DNA from: [Leptolyngbya] sp. JSC-1
GTDB taxonomy: Bacteria > Cyanobacteriota > Cyanobacteriia > Elainellales > Elainellaceae
DNA: 64,000 nt
NCBI GenBank assembly: GCA_000733415.1
Contig: KL662192.1
Location: 491,005-555,004 of the forward strand
Reading direction: 5' to 3'
Positions 27,910-37,871 of this stretch are shown here, piece by piece (the stretch's first letter is position 1; each line of letters starts with the position of its first letter). Position numbers and translations under genes: made by a program. Below the pieces are notes generated by a model that was given only the letters and a program-made list of their open reading frames with translations, was not told the origin of the DNA and searched no databases.

Positions 27910-28221
27910 ATGTTTTTACCAACCCGTGTTACACCAGCTAGCCATCAAGCCTCTGATTTATTGCAGCCGCTTCGCCAATGGCTGAACCAACTGGAGATTG
28001 GTAATGCTGACATTGCTCAGTTGATTTGTCGAGTCGTTCCGGCCCAGTGCCCATTTGAACGCAATCTGCAATTCAGGGGCCGTACTATTGTGCGAATTCC
28101 GCCCCTATGCAAACTGAATCCCCTCTATGATGAAGTTGTAGGATTGCGATTTCGGGCGCTTTGCTATTTGGCCGATGTTTGCGGGAAGTTTGATGAACAT
28201 AGAGAGCAGGAGGGCTGCTAA
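27910..28221 (+). CDS. Mo-dependent nitrogenase C-terminal-like (Mo-nitro_C) small protein
   Basis: This 103-residue protein has the family pattern LICRVVPAQCPFERN, GRTIVRIPPLCKLNPLYDEV and GLRFRALCYLADVC. Despite its family name, the domain is common in cyanobacteria, many of which do not fix nitrogen, and its function is unknown. The four conserved Cys (in LICR, AQCP, PLCK and ALCYLADVC) could bind metal or form disulfides. The gene stands alone, 236 bases before the NRPS on the same strand. No nif gene is present in the window, so no link with nitrogen fixation can be claimed. Confidence 0.85.
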   Translation: MFLPTRVTPASHQASDLLQPLRQWLNQLEIGNADIAQLICRVVPAQCPFERNLQFRGRTIVRIPPLCKLNPLYDEVVGLRFRALCYLADVCGKFDEHREQEGC

Positions 28222-28457
28222 GCTCGATAATCCAGCCTAGGACTTCATAAAAAATCTACACCGGATCTGCAACCCTAATCAAAGCATAATCATTACTGAT
28301 CTTTTAAGAGTGGTAACAAAACCTTCTCAAGTATAAAGCTGTATGGAAAAACGCAACAAATCAATACACCGATTCAGCTAAATATCTATCCTGGAGCATA
28401 GCTGCCGAGCTGCTTTTCGCTTTACAACAGAGTGAAGTTGAATCAATGCAGGTGTAA

Positions 28458-31400
28458 ATGGTTTTAGATAAACCGAATTCGAAGTGGACAGAAGATGTTT
28501 ATGTCTTTCCGGCCTCATTTGCTCAACAGCGGTTGTGGTTTATCGAACAACTGTTTCCTGAAGCATCGCTATACGTGATCCCTCTTGTATTCCGGTTAAC
28601 TGGAACGCTACAGCGCTGGCCGCTACAGCAGAGCATTCAAACCATTGTTCAACGGCACGAAACTCTCCGAACTCAGTTTGACTTGGTGGATGGGCAACTG
28701 GTGCAGGTGATTGCGCCTGAACTGCTCCTGCCGCTCCAATTCACTGATCTACGCGCTCTACCTGCGAGCATTCGCGAAGCTACTGCGTTTGAGCAAATCT
28801 GGCAGGAGATTCAACAGCCATTTCCCCTAAACCAAGGTCCGCTGCTGCGAGTTCGATTGTGGCAATTGCAGGATACAGAACATCTATTGCTACTGGCTCT
28901 GCATCACATTATTTTTGACGAGTGGTCCAGTGGAGTACTGATTCGGGAGTTCGGCAACCTGTATGGAGCTTTGGTAGAAGGCAAGCCTATTACTCTACCG
29001 GAACTGCCGATTCAATACGCTGATTTTGCTCACTGGCAGCGGCAATGGTTGCAGGGAGAAGCACTCAATGCTCAGCTCAGCTATTGGAAGCAGCAGTTGC
29101 AGGATTTGCCGGTCCTAAATTTACCTGGTGCTCAAACTTGTTCGTTAGGGCAGAAGCAGGAGCATCGGGGGGCGAGCCAATTGCTAGAATTGCCCCAGCG
29201 GCTACTGGATGCCCTGGAGGAGCTAAGCCAAGGGGCTGGAGTGACCTTGTTTATGACTCTGCTAGCAGCCTTTCAGACGCTACTGCATCGCTACACCGGA
29301 CAAACTGATATTGTGATTGGCTCCCCAATTGCCAATCGCCAACGCAGCGAACTCGAAGGCTTGATTGGTTTTTTGGTAAACAGCTTGGTATTGCGGACTG
29401 ATCTGGCTGGTAATCCCAGCTTTCGTGAGCTATTAGAGCGAGTGCGACAAGTCACGTTAGCTGCCTATGCCCATCAGGATTTGCCGTTTGAGAAGCTGGT
29501 CGAAGAGCTGCAACCCGTGCGGAATCTGACGCAAAATCCCCTGTTTCAAGTCGTATTTGCGCTACAAAACACACCAATGGAGCAGCTCGTGTTACCCGGT
29601 TTAGTGCTCAGTCCGGTGGAATTAGAGACCAAAACGGCGCGGTTTGATCTGGAACTATACCTCTGGAAATGTGCAGATAACTTTCGCAACCTATGGGGCA
29701 AAGGATGGCAACAGACTGACGGGTTACGGGGTGTGATCGTCTATAACACCAATTTATTTGATGAAGCTACTATCACATCACTATGTAACCATTTCCAAAC
29801 TTTGTTAGAAAATATTGTAACGAATCCAGATATACCTCTCTCGGCTCTGTCTCTATTAACGTTGGCAGAACAGCAAGCGTTGATACAGCGTTGGCATAGC
29901 AATCAATCTCCCTATCCTACAGTTGGTATTCATCAGCAGTTTGAGTTTCAGGTGCAACAAAATCCAACCGCAATTGCAATTCAATTTGGCAGTCAACAAT
30001 TTAGTTACGAAGCGCTGAATCAAGGTAGTAATCAGTTAGCACGCTATCTACAACGCTTAGCAGTTGATACTGGCACACGAGTAGGAATCTGTTTGGAACG
30101 CAGTGGAGAGGCAATTGCGGCTATGCTGGCAGTCCTGAAAGCAGGAGGAGCCTATGTGCCGCTGGACCCCAGCTATCCTCTGGAACGGCTGCAGTTTATG
30201 CTGAAGGATGCCGAAATTACTGTGGTGCTTACCCAGCCTGCTTGGGTTGAGATCTTGCAAGCCCCCGAAACTATCGTGGTTTGTTTGGAGCAGGAATGGT
30301 ATGCCATTGCTCAGGAGTCGGCTGAGAATTTGTCGCTTCCCTGCACAGCCAACCAGCTCGCCTATGTGATGTACACCTCTGGCTCAACTGGAACTCCTAA
30401 AGGCGTGATGGTACCGCATCGAGCTGTTAACCGCCTGGTGTGTGCAACTGATTATGTGCAAATCCAACCCAGCGATCGGATAGCCCAGGTTGCTAACCTC
30501 GCCTTTGATGCCGCTACATTTGAAGTCTGGGGAGCCTTACTGAACGGTGCCCAATTGATTGGCCTGGAGCGCGAGATTACCCTATCTCCCGCTAATTTAG
30601 TAATCGAGTTGCAGCAGCAGCAAATCAGCATTCTGTTTCTCACCACCGCCTTATTTAATCAAACCGTCAGCCAGATTCCTACCGCCTTTCAATCCCTGCG
30701 ATATTTGCTGTTTGGCGGTGAAATGGTGAACGTTGAGTGTGTGCAATCAGTGCTGCAACAAGGTAGACCTCAACATCTAATTCACGTCTACGGGCCAACT
30801 GAAAACACAACCTTTTCCACCTGGTATGAAGTAGAAAACATTTCAAAGAACGCTATAACTATTCCGATTGGTCAAGCTATTGCTAATACACAAGTTTATC
30901 TGCTCGATGAGCAACTAAATCCAGTTCCAGCCAACGTTAGCGGTGAAATATATTTAGCAGGTGAAGGATTAGCCCAGGGATATTTGAATCGACCAGAGCT
31001 GACTGAGGAACGGTTTATTAGGTTTGAGGGTTCAGCTTTGAGTGCTCAGTTAACAGCCCAACCCTCAACCCTCAACCCTTCTGCTACGGAGATACTACGT
31101 GTTGGCGGAGCCAGCCAGAAGGACGTACAACCTTCAAAACTTTATAAAACCGGCGATCGCGCTCGTTATCGTGCCGATGGAAATCTAGAGTTTCTGGGTC
31201 GAACTGATCACCAGATCAAGATTCGTGGCTTTCGGGTAGAGTTGGGTGAAATTGAAACCGTGTTAACGCACCATCCTATGGTGCAATCTGCGGTGGTTGT
31301 GGTGCAGCCGCTAGCCAGGGATGCGTCTACCGCCGCCCCAGGAGATCAGCAGTTGATTGCCTATGTAGGGTGCTCAGCAGCTATACCAACCGAGCGACAA

Positions 31401-31868
31401 CTCCGAGCATTCCTTAAAACCAGATTACCGGCCTATATGGTACCCACTGCCTTTGTGGTACTAGATCAGCTTCCCCTCACAGCCAACGGCAAAGTAGATC
31501 AGAAATCACTACCGCCCCTCCACTGGACGACACTGAGCGAAAACCGCGCTACCACTGCCCCGACTACATCTGTAGAAGCTGCTCTTGCTGAACTCTGGTC
31601 ACAATTGCTGGGTCGAACCCCAATCGGAATCGATGACAACTTCTTCGAACTGGGCGGACATTCCCTGTTGGCAACTCAATTGGTTTCGCGCATCCGCGAT
31701 CGATTTCAGGTGGAATTGCCTCTGCGTCGCGTGTTTGAAGCTCCCACCATTGCTGAACTAGCATCCACGTTAACATCTCAGCTACCATTCCCTTGGCCAA
31801 TACCAGATGTCTCAACAAAGCATAGACAAGTACCTACTTCACACCAGCGGGAGGAATGGGAGCTATGA
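28458..31868 (+). CDS. NRPS module C-A-PCP
   Basis: Domains: condensation about 12-450, with the catalytic HHIIFDEWS (His149, His150; Glu follows the Asp where Gly is usual); adenylation about 480-1000 with YTSGSTGTPKG, VYGPTENTT, YKTGDRARYRADG and ANGKVDQ; carrier domain with Ser1069 in GGHSLL. There is no release domain; the stop overlaps the next NRPS start by ATGA. The by-eye specificity code is about DAFFLGVTFK, resembling codes for branched aliphatic residues; low confidence. An N-terminal C domain on the first protein suggests acylation by a starter acid or transfer from another NRPS. An in-frame insertion of repeat-like DNA at about 31030-31125 lengthens the loop before YKTGD by about 30 residues compared with the sister protein. 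Confidence 0.92.
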   Translation: MVLDKPNSKWTEDVYVFPASFAQQRLWFIEQLFPEASLYVIPLVFRLTGTLQRWPLQQSIQTIVQRHETLRTQFDLVDGQLVQVIAPELLLPLQFTDLRALPASIREATAFEQIWQEIQQPFPLNQGPLLRVRLWQLQDTEHLLLLALHHIIFDEWSSGVLIREFGNLYGALVEGKPITLPELPIQYADFAHWQRQWLQGEALNAQLSYWKQQLQDLPVLNLPGAQTCSLGQKQEHRGASQLLELPQRLLDALEELSQGAGVTLFMTLLAAFQTLLHRYTGQTDIVIGSPIANRQRSELEGLIGFLVNSLVLRTDLAGNPSFRELLERVRQVTLAAYAHQDLPFEKLVEELQPVRNLTQNPLFQVVFALQNTPMEQLVLPGLVLSPVELETKTARFDLELYLWKCADNFRNLWGKGWQQTDGLRGVIVYNTNLFDEATITSLCNHFQTLLENIVTNPDIPLSALSLLTLAEQQALIQRWHSNQSPYPTVGIHQQFEFQVQQNPTAIAIQFGSQQFSYEALNQGSNQLARYLQRLAVDTGTRVGICLERSGEAIAAMLAVLKAGGAYVPLDPSYPLERLQFMLKDAEITVVLTQPAWVEILQAPETIVVCLEQEWYAIAQESAENLSLPCTANQLAYVMYTSGSTGTPKGVMVPHRAVNRLVCATDYVQIQPSDRIAQVANLAFDAATFEVWGALLNGAQLIGLEREITLSPANLVIELQQQQISILFLTTALFNQTVSQIPTAFQSLRYLLFGGEMVNVECVQSVLQQGRPQHLIHVYGPTENTTFSTWYEVENISKNAITIPIGQAIANTQVYLLDEQLNPVPANVSGEIYLAGEGLAQGYLNRPELTEERFIRFEGSALSAQLTAQPSTLNPSATEILRVGGASQKDVQPSKLYKTGDRARYRADGNLEFLGRTDHQIKIRGFRVELGEIETVLTHHPMVQSAVVVVQPLARDASTAAPGDQQLIAYVGCSAAIPTERQLRAFLKTRLPAYMVPTAFVVLDQLPLTANGKVDQKSLPPLHWTTLSENRATTAPTTSVEAALAELWSQLLGRTPIGIDDNFFELGGHSLLATQLVSRIRDRFQVELPLRRVFEAPTIAELASTLTSQLPFPWPIPDVSTKHRQVPTSHQREEWEL
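31059..31079 (+). repeat. Heptamer repeat CAACCCT x3 inside NRPS coding sequence
   Basis: Three tandem copies of CAACCCT lie within a stretch (about 31030-31125) that is absent from the matching place in the sister NRPS (about 34650, where the frame goes directly to RLYKTGD). The surrounding bases look like intergenic repeat DNA rather than an adenylation domain. Confidence 0.7.
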
Positions 31869-34800
31869 GGTATTCAACCATCGCTGAATTTGTCTCCCAC
31901 CTCAACAGCCTAGATATCCAGCTCTCACTTACCGGTGAACCCAATGCGTCTCCAGATCAGATTCGCCTGCACTGTAGCGCTGCTTCTGGCAGCCTCACCC
32001 CCGAACTGCGCCAAGCACTCATCGACCACAAAGCCGACCTAATCGCCTACCTTCAAACCGCAACCAACCCAGGATCATTCTCCTCCACTTCCCCCACCCC
32101 CCCATCACTGCGGGCACACTCCACACCCCCTTGTCCCACCTCCCACCATCCCCTCTCCTTCGCTCAACAGCGATTGTGGTTTCTCTATCAGCTGACTCCC
32201 AATAATCCCTTCTACAATGTGCCTGCGGCAATTCGCCTCAGTGGAAATTTAGATCAAACGGCCTTAGAGCGGGCGTTTAACTGCATTGTCCAGCGGCATG
32301 CGACCTTGCGCACCAGATTCGTTGTCCGTGATGGAGAGCCAGCCCAGATTATTCTGAGTAACGTGCAAGTCGATTTTTTGGCTGTAGATTTGCACACGGT
32401 ACCGAGTCATGAACGAGACCAAATTAGCCAACAATTGGCAGCGGCTGAAGCGCATCATCCCTTTAATCTAACGGTTGATGCACCTCTACGAGTGTCGTTG
32501 CTGCAATTTGAGCCAACTGAGGCGCTGTTGCTGCTAACGATGCATCACATTGTGGCTGATGGTTGGTCCATTGGCGTGCTGATCCGGGAACTGGCTCACT
32601 TTTACGCTGCACTGGTAGAAGGCCGAACCCCTAGTTTGCCTGCTTTACCGATTCAATATACCGATTTTGTTTACTGGCAGCACAGTTGGCTACAGGGAGA
32701 AGTTTTGGAGCATCAGCTCGCGTACTGGCGCAATCAGCTACGAGATTTGCCGATGTTGAATTTGCCAAGCGACCGGCCTCGTCCTGCGGTTCAGACCTAC
32801 CGAGGCGCAACACAGCCGCTGCAAATTTCTCCCAGCCTGACCCAGCAGCTAGTCAGCTTGAGTCAGCAAGCCGGAGTGTCGCTGTTTATGACTCTGCTAG
32901 CGGCCTTTCAAACCTTGCTACATCGGTATACTGAACAGGATGATATTGCCGTTGGTGTGCCGATTGCGAACCGTCATCACAGCAATTTGGAAGGATTAAT
33001 CGGCTTTTTTGTGAATAGCTTGGTGATGCGATCTGACCTATCAGGCAATCCGACATTTCGTGAGCTACTGGAACGAGTTCGGATCACTGCCTTGAAAGCC
33101 TATGAACACCAAGATTTACCATTTGAGAAGCTGGTTGAAGTCTTAGATCCGGATCGAGACCTTAGCCATAATCCTCTGTTTCAAATTGCCTTTGCTCTGC
33201 AAAATGCCCCAGTGCAAGCCCTAGAGCTGTCGGGATTGAGGCTGGATCCTGCACCTTTAGAGACCGCCAGCACTCGCTTTGATTTGGAGATTCACCTGTG
33301 GGAACCAACTCAAGGATTGCGGAGCCTCTGGCAGTCTCAAGACGGTTTGAGTGGTTTTATCTCCTACAGCACGGATCTATTCGACAGTGACCGCATTCAC
33401 CGATTGATCGGCCATTTTCAAACTTTATTGGCAGGCATTGTGGCCAATCCTGAGGCCCGTCTATCAGATTTGCCGCTGCTTACACCCTTCGAATATCAGC
33501 AAATAGTTGCCTGGAACCAAACCGAAACTCAATCCACCAATCTGTGCTTTCATCAAATCTTCGAGACTCAGGTGCAACAATCCCCAGAGGCAATTGCACT
33601 TGTGTCTGAACCAGAATGCCTTACCTACAGAGAGCTAGACGAACGAGCCAATCAGCTAGCCCAAATTTTGCAGCAGATGGGTGTTCAGCCCAATACCCTG
33701 GTAGGATTAGCGGTAGATCGCTCTGCCGATATGATCATTGGAATTTTAGGAATTCTCAAAGCCGGAGGAGCCTATGTCCCTCTCGATCCCAATTATCCTG
33801 AGGAACGACTGCACTTCATGCTAACCGATACCCAGGTTCCAATTCTGCTGACCCAATCTTGGTTAATTGCATCCTTACCTACCTACCAAGCAAAACTCCT
33901 TTGTTTAGATCAACTTTGTTTAGAGCAAACCCTTGATTTTTCCACCTTTTCCAGTTCCTCAATCCCTTTGCCCCAGCAGCATCCTATTAGCGCAGACAAC
34001 TTTGCTTATGTTATCTACACTTCTGGTTCCACAGGTGTTCCCAAAGGTGTTCTACTATCCCATCGAGGCTTGTCTAACGTAGTGCAAGCTCAGCAGCAAC
34101 TCTTTGATGTCGGACTCAATAGTCGAATTCTGCAATTTAGTTCTCTCAGTTTTGATGCTTCTGTCTTTGAAATTGCGCTTGCCTTCGGTTCTGGTGGCAC
34201 ACTGTACATTCCACCCAAATCAGCTCAGCTACCGGGAACAGCCTTAGTGCAATTTCTTCAGGACAACGCCATTACCCATGCCCTGCTCACCCCAGCTGTG
34301 CTAGCGGTTCTACCGGCAGTCGAACTGCCAGCCCTGCAAGTTTTGATTACGGGCGGAGAAGCCTGCTCTCAGCAAATCCTAGATCGCTGGGCCACAAACC
34401 GTCGCTTCTTCAATGCCTATGGGCCTACCGAAATCACCATTTTTGCCACTGCTGCCGAGCTACATCCAGGCGATCATGCCTCAATTATTGGCCGCCCGAT
34501 TGCAAATACACATTTGTATATTTTAGATGCCCATCTTAATCCGGTTCCGATTGGCGTTCCTGGTGAACTATATATCAGCGGGGCAGGCGTAGCAGAAGGA
34601 TATTTGAACCGACCCGAGTTGACGGAGGAACGGTTCGTTAGTTTGGAGTGCTCAAGACTCTACAAAACTGGCGATCGTGCTCGTTACCGTAGCGATGGCT
34701 CAATCGAGTTTCTGGGCCGAGGGGACACTCAGGTCAAAATTCGCGGATTTCGAGTCGAGATGGGCGAAATCGAGGCAGCCTTACAGCGCCATCCCGCAAT

Positions 34801-37800
34801 CCAAGATGCGGTTGTGATTGCTTCCGACGCCGGTTCGAGTGAAACGCGCCTGGTTGCCTACTTTAGCCTCGATCTAGCCAAGCTCAATTTGAGTCAGCAA
34901 AATACTGAATGCCCGCAGTGGCAACTTGCTGTTACGGAGCCGCTCCAATCTCAGCAACTCCAGTATTGGCGAACGCTTTATGATCAAACCTATCAAGCCA
35001 AGGAGGGCAGTCAGAAGCTAGGAGGCAGGAGTCAGGAGTGGCGAACCCTTTCTGAGCAAACCGATCAAGCCATAACTGAGAAAGCTAGGAATATAGAATT
35101 AGAAATAAAGCAGGACAAAGAGCAAGATAAAACGGCCATACAAACTGGAGAAGCTGATTTTCAATCTGATTCAAAATTCGATATTACGGGTTGGAACAGC
35201 AGCTATACTGGAGAGCCAATTCCCTCAGACCAGATGCAAGAGTGGGTCAACGATCGCGTCCAGCAAATTCTGGCTCTTCAGCCCAGGCGAGTGCTGGAAA
35301 TTGGTTGTGGAACGGGACTATTACTCTTACCGATTGCACCTCAGTGTCAGAAATATGTAGGGACCGATTTTTCTCCAGTTGTGTTGCAGTCGCTTCAGCA
35401 CCAGCTAGACAGACTCGATCTGCCTCAAGTTGAACTGCTGCACCGCACGGCAACTGATTTTGATGGGATCGATGCGGCCTCGTTCGATCTGGTAATTTTG
35501 AATTCGATTGTGCAGTATTTTCCAAGCAGAGAGTATTTGATGCAAGTCCTAGAAGCAGCGGTGCAGGCTGTCGCGCCAGGAGGACATGTGTTTGTGGGCG
35601 ATGTGCGTAGTTTACCGCTGTTGACCGCTTTTCATACCTGGATGCAGTTTTCTCAGGCCGATGGCAGCATGGAACGAACTCAACTCCAGTCCCAAGTTGA
35701 ACGGTCTCAGTTTGAGGAATCTGAACTGGCAATCGATCCCCGCTTCTTCTATGCTTTGTCTCAGCGATTCCCCCAAATTCGGCAAGTGCAAGTTCGGCTT
35801 TCACGCGGACGTAGCCTTAATGAGATGACTCAGTTTCGCTATAATGTGTTGATGCATGTAGCAGAGGTTCAAGAAGGCTGTAATCGGGTGCAATCGCCGG
35901 CTGCGCAGCAATTGGATTCGTGCAATTCAACAGGTCCTGCTGCGCAACATAACTGGAAACTTGCTTCTGTCAGCGTTGCAGATGTTCAAGAGTTACTCGC
36001 TGAGACGAAACCAGAGACATATCTAATCACCAATATTACGAACAGTCGAGTCAGCTATGCTATTCAGACAACAAATTGGTTGTACAATCCAGCTCTAATA
36101 GCATCAAGGACCACCCCGAAAACAGTTCTAAAAACAGTTGGGCGGATGCGAGAGTGGCTGCAAGCAAATTCCGGGAATAATTCTGAGAATTATGCTGAGA
36201 ATTATGCTGAACTGGGAATTGACCCGGAGGATTGGTGGAACCTGGAAACACTCCTGCCCTATAGTATCGAAATTACCTGGTCTGCTCAAACCAACACAGG
36301 TGACTATGATGTACTATTCATTCGGCATGGAGTTGAGGCAACGATTGATTTCCCTTTGGCTGAGATACCTGATCGATTCTGTGATGCCTACACAAACTAT
36401 CCACTTCAGTCACAATTGGCGCGCCAACTCGTGCCCGAACTGCGCCAATCCCTGAAACAAACCTTGCCGGATTACATGGTACCTGCTGCCTTGATGCCAT
36501 TGGCAACGCTGCCTCGCACGACGAATGGTAAAGTGGACCGTGCCAAAATCATTACGCTGTATGAAACTGAGGGGACAGCACCTGATGGTATCCAGCCAAT
36601 AAATTCAGCTGCAATCGCTTCGCCTACTTCAGACCATCCAGTATTGTCACGAGCAGAAGCGATGCTAGTAGATATATGGAAAGAACTGCTGCATCTCAAG
36701 CAAGTGAAGACCTCTGATAACTTTTTTGAGATGGGCGGCCATTCCCTGCTGGCAACGCAAATGGCTTCTCGCATCCGGGATCTGTTTGATGTAGAATTAC
36801 CGTTGCAGAGTGTGTTTGAAACACCGACAATTGCCCAACTCGCTGCTCTGCTGGAATCTCGACGGGCTACAATCTCACCCTTGCCAATGCCTCCCCTGGT
36901 ACGGTTGGATCGCTCGCTTTATCGCCGTAAGTCCTCAAGCTTTGCAACTCCTCAGAATAGGGAAGAAGGGCAGGATGAGCAACCATTGATCTCTGACCAG
37001 CTGATCTCTGACCAGCTGATCTCTGACCAGCCAGCTTCCAAAACTGCAACAGCTTCGTCTCCCCTAGTTGCCTTGACGCTCGGTGGCAGTCAGTCTCCTT
37101 TCTTCTGTATACACCCTATGTTTGGGGTTGTGTTTCCCTATTTGGAACTGGCCCATCATCTCGGACAGCAACGTAGCTTCTATGGTTTGCAATCCGTGGG
37201 CTTGAGCGGCAACGTTCCACCGCTTAACCGGATTGAAGCGATGGCAGCCTATTACATTGAGGCAATTCAAACGCTCCAGCCTCATGGCCCCTACTACTTG
37301 GGTGGATGGTCGTTTGGAGGGCTAATTGCCTTTGAGATGGCGCAACAGTTAACCCAAGCCGGTCAGTCAGTGGGTTTGCTTGCTATCCTCGATACTCCAG
37401 CTCCCTGTTACCAACCCTCGTTTTCTCAAAGTCTTAAGTTTCTGTTGGGTACAGCCCTTTGGTCGGGTCTGCCATTTTTACTGAACTACGGGGCCATTGC
37501 CACCCAACGCTGGCAGTCCCAAGCTTGGCTGTCTCGCTGGCAGTGGGCGGCAATCACTCGTTTACTTCCCCAATCCCGGCTACGGTTATTGGATGAGTCT
37601 GCCATTGTACCAATGCTGCGAATTTTCTATGCCAACGCCCAAGCTGCCTACCGCTATATGCCGCAGTATTATCCTCACCAGATCACCGTATTCAAAGCTG
37701 CTGAATCCGTAGATAAACTGCGGTCCGATCCGATGCTTGGTTGGCAGTCCCTAGCGAACGATGTTCAACTGCATTCGGTACCGGGAAATCATCTATCCTT

Positions 37801-37867
37801 GCTGCAACCACCCCATGTACAAGTGCTGGCGGAAAAACTGGGACAATGTCTGGCGGAAAAACCGTAG
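31865..37867 (+). CDS. NRPS module TubC_N-C-A-MT-PCP-TE
   Basis: Domains (numbered from 31856): TubC_N docking domain about 4-65 (LTPELRQALIDHKADLIAYL); condensation about 95-530 with HHIVADGWS; adenylation from about 560 with YTSGSTGVPKG, AYGPTEIT and YKTGDRARY; inserted methyltransferase about 1090-1330 with SAM motif VLEIGCGTG near 1145; A10 NGKVDR; carrier GGHSLL near 1631; type I thioesterase with Ser1819 in GWSFGG. It should accept the upstream peptidyl chain, add one, probably N-methylated, residue and release the product by hydrolysis or cyclisation. The code is about DAFLIGAIFK, not assigned. The ATG at 31865 overlaps the upstream stop and sits 10 bases after GGGAGG, so I prefer it to 31856. 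In-frame repeats occur at 34967-35072 and 36987-37031. Confidence 0.92.
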   Translation: MRYSTIAEFVSHLNSLDIQLSLTGEPNASPDQIRLHCSAASGSLTPELRQALIDHKADLIAYLQTATNPGSFSSTSPTPPSLRAHSTPPCPTSHHPLSFAQQRLWFLYQLTPNNPFYNVPAAIRLSGNLDQTALERAFNCIVQRHATLRTRFVVRDGEPAQIILSNVQVDFLAVDLHTVPSHERDQISQQLAAAEAHHPFNLTVDAPLRVSLLQFEPTEALLLLTMHHIVADGWSIGVLIRELAHFYAALVEGRTPSLPALPIQYTDFVYWQHSWLQGEVLEHQLAYWRNQLRDLPMLNLPSDRPRPAVQTYRGATQPLQISPSLTQQLVSLSQQAGVSLFMTLLAAFQTLLHRYTEQDDIAVGVPIANRHHSNLEGLIGFFVNSLVMRSDLSGNPTFRELLERVRITALKAYEHQDLPFEKLVEVLDPDRDLSHNPLFQIAFALQNAPVQALELSGLRLDPAPLETASTRFDLEIHLWEPTQGLRSLWQSQDGLSGFISYSTDLFDSDRIHRLIGHFQTLLAGIVANPEARLSDLPLLTPFEYQQIVAWNQTETQSTNLCFHQIFETQVQQSPEAIALVSEPECLTYRELDERANQLAQILQQMGVQPNTLVGLAVDRSADMIIGILGILKAGGAYVPLDPNYPEERLHFMLTDTQVPILLTQSWLIASLPTYQAKLLCLDQLCLEQTLDFSTFSSSSIPLPQQHPISADNFAYVIYTSGSTGVPKGVLLSHRGLSNVVQAQQQLFDVGLNSRILQFSSLSFDASVFEIALAFGSGGTLYIPPKSAQLPGTALVQFLQDNAITHALLTPAVLAVLPAVELPALQVLITGGEACSQQILDRWATNRRFFNAYGPTEITIFATAAELHPGDHASIIGRPIANTHLYILDAHLNPVPIGVPGELYISGAGVAEGYLNRPELTEERFVSLECSRLYKTGDRARYRSDGSIEFLGRGDTQVKIRGFRVEMGEIEAALQRHPAIQDAVVIASDAGSSETRLVAYFSLDLAKLNLSQQNTECPQWQLAVTEPLQSQQLQYWRTLYDQTYQAKEGSQKLGGRSQEWRTLSEQTDQAITEKARNIELEIKQDKEQDKTAIQTGEADFQSDSKFDITGWNSSYTGEPIPSDQMQEWVNDRVQQILALQPRRVLEIGCGTGLLLLPIAPQCQKYVGTDFSPVVLQSLQHQLDRLDLPQVELLHRTATDFDGIDAASFDLVILNSIVQYFPSREYLMQVLEAAVQAVAPGGHVFVGDVRSLPLLTAFHTWMQFSQADGSMERTQLQSQVERSQFEESELAIDPRFFYALSQRFPQIRQVQVRLSRGRSLNEMTQFRYNVLMHVAEVQEGCNRVQSPAAQQLDSCNSTGPAAQHNWKLASVSVADVQELLAETKPETYLITNITNSRVSYAIQTTNWLYNPALIASRTTPKTVLKTVGRMREWLQANSGNNSENYAENYAELGIDPEDWWNLETLLPYSIEITWSAQTNTGDYDVLFIRHGVEATIDFPLAEIPDRFCDAYTNYPLQSQLARQLVPELRQSLKQTLPDYMVPAALMPLATLPRTTNGKVDRAKIITLYETEGTAPDGIQPINSAAIASPTSDHPVLSRAEAMLVDIWKELLHLKQVKTSDNFFEMGGHSLLATQMASRIRDLFDVELPLQSVFETPTIAQLAALLESRRATISPLPMPPLVRLDRSLYRRKSSSFATPQNREEGQDEQPLISDQLISDQLISDQPASKTATASSPLVALTLGGSQSPFFCIHPMFGVVFPYLELAHHLGQQRSFYGLQSVGLSGNVPPLNRIEAMAAYYIEAIQTLQPHGPYYLGGWSFGGLIAFEMAQQLTQAGQSVGLLAILDTPAPCYQPSFSQSLKFLLGTALWSGLPFLLNYGAIATQRWQSQAWLSRWQWAAITRLLPQSRLRLLDESAIVPMLRIFYANAQAAYRYMPQYYPHQITVFKAAESVDKLRSDPMLGWQSLANDVQLHSVPGNHLSLLQPPHVQVLAEKLGQCLAEKP
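34967..35072 (+). repeat. Imperfect in-frame duplication with STRR heptamers inside NRPS
   Basis: The 34 bases at 34967-35000 recur at 35039-35072 with four mismatches, giving YWRTLYDQTYQA and EWRTLSEQTDQA with a 72-bp (24-codon) period. Between them lies AGGAGGCAGGAGTCAGGAG (35020-35038), the STRR heptamer seen between genes at 27266 and 27613. The linker to the methyltransferase is about 50 residues longer than in the NRPS at 12800. Confidence 0.85.
36987..37031 (+). repeat. 15-bp tandem repeat x3 in the PCP-TE linker
   Basis: The unit TGATCTCTGACCAGC is present three times without mismatch and codes for LISDQ repeats in the linker before the thioesterase. Exact identity implies recent expansion. 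Its length is a multiple of three, so the frame is kept. Confidence 0.92.
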
Positions 37868-37871
37868 GCTT

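Noticed and set aside
27910..28221. Evidence for nitrogen fixation
   Set aside because: The Mo-nitro_C domain is named after nitrogenase but is common in cyanobacteria without nif genes; no nif gene is in the window.
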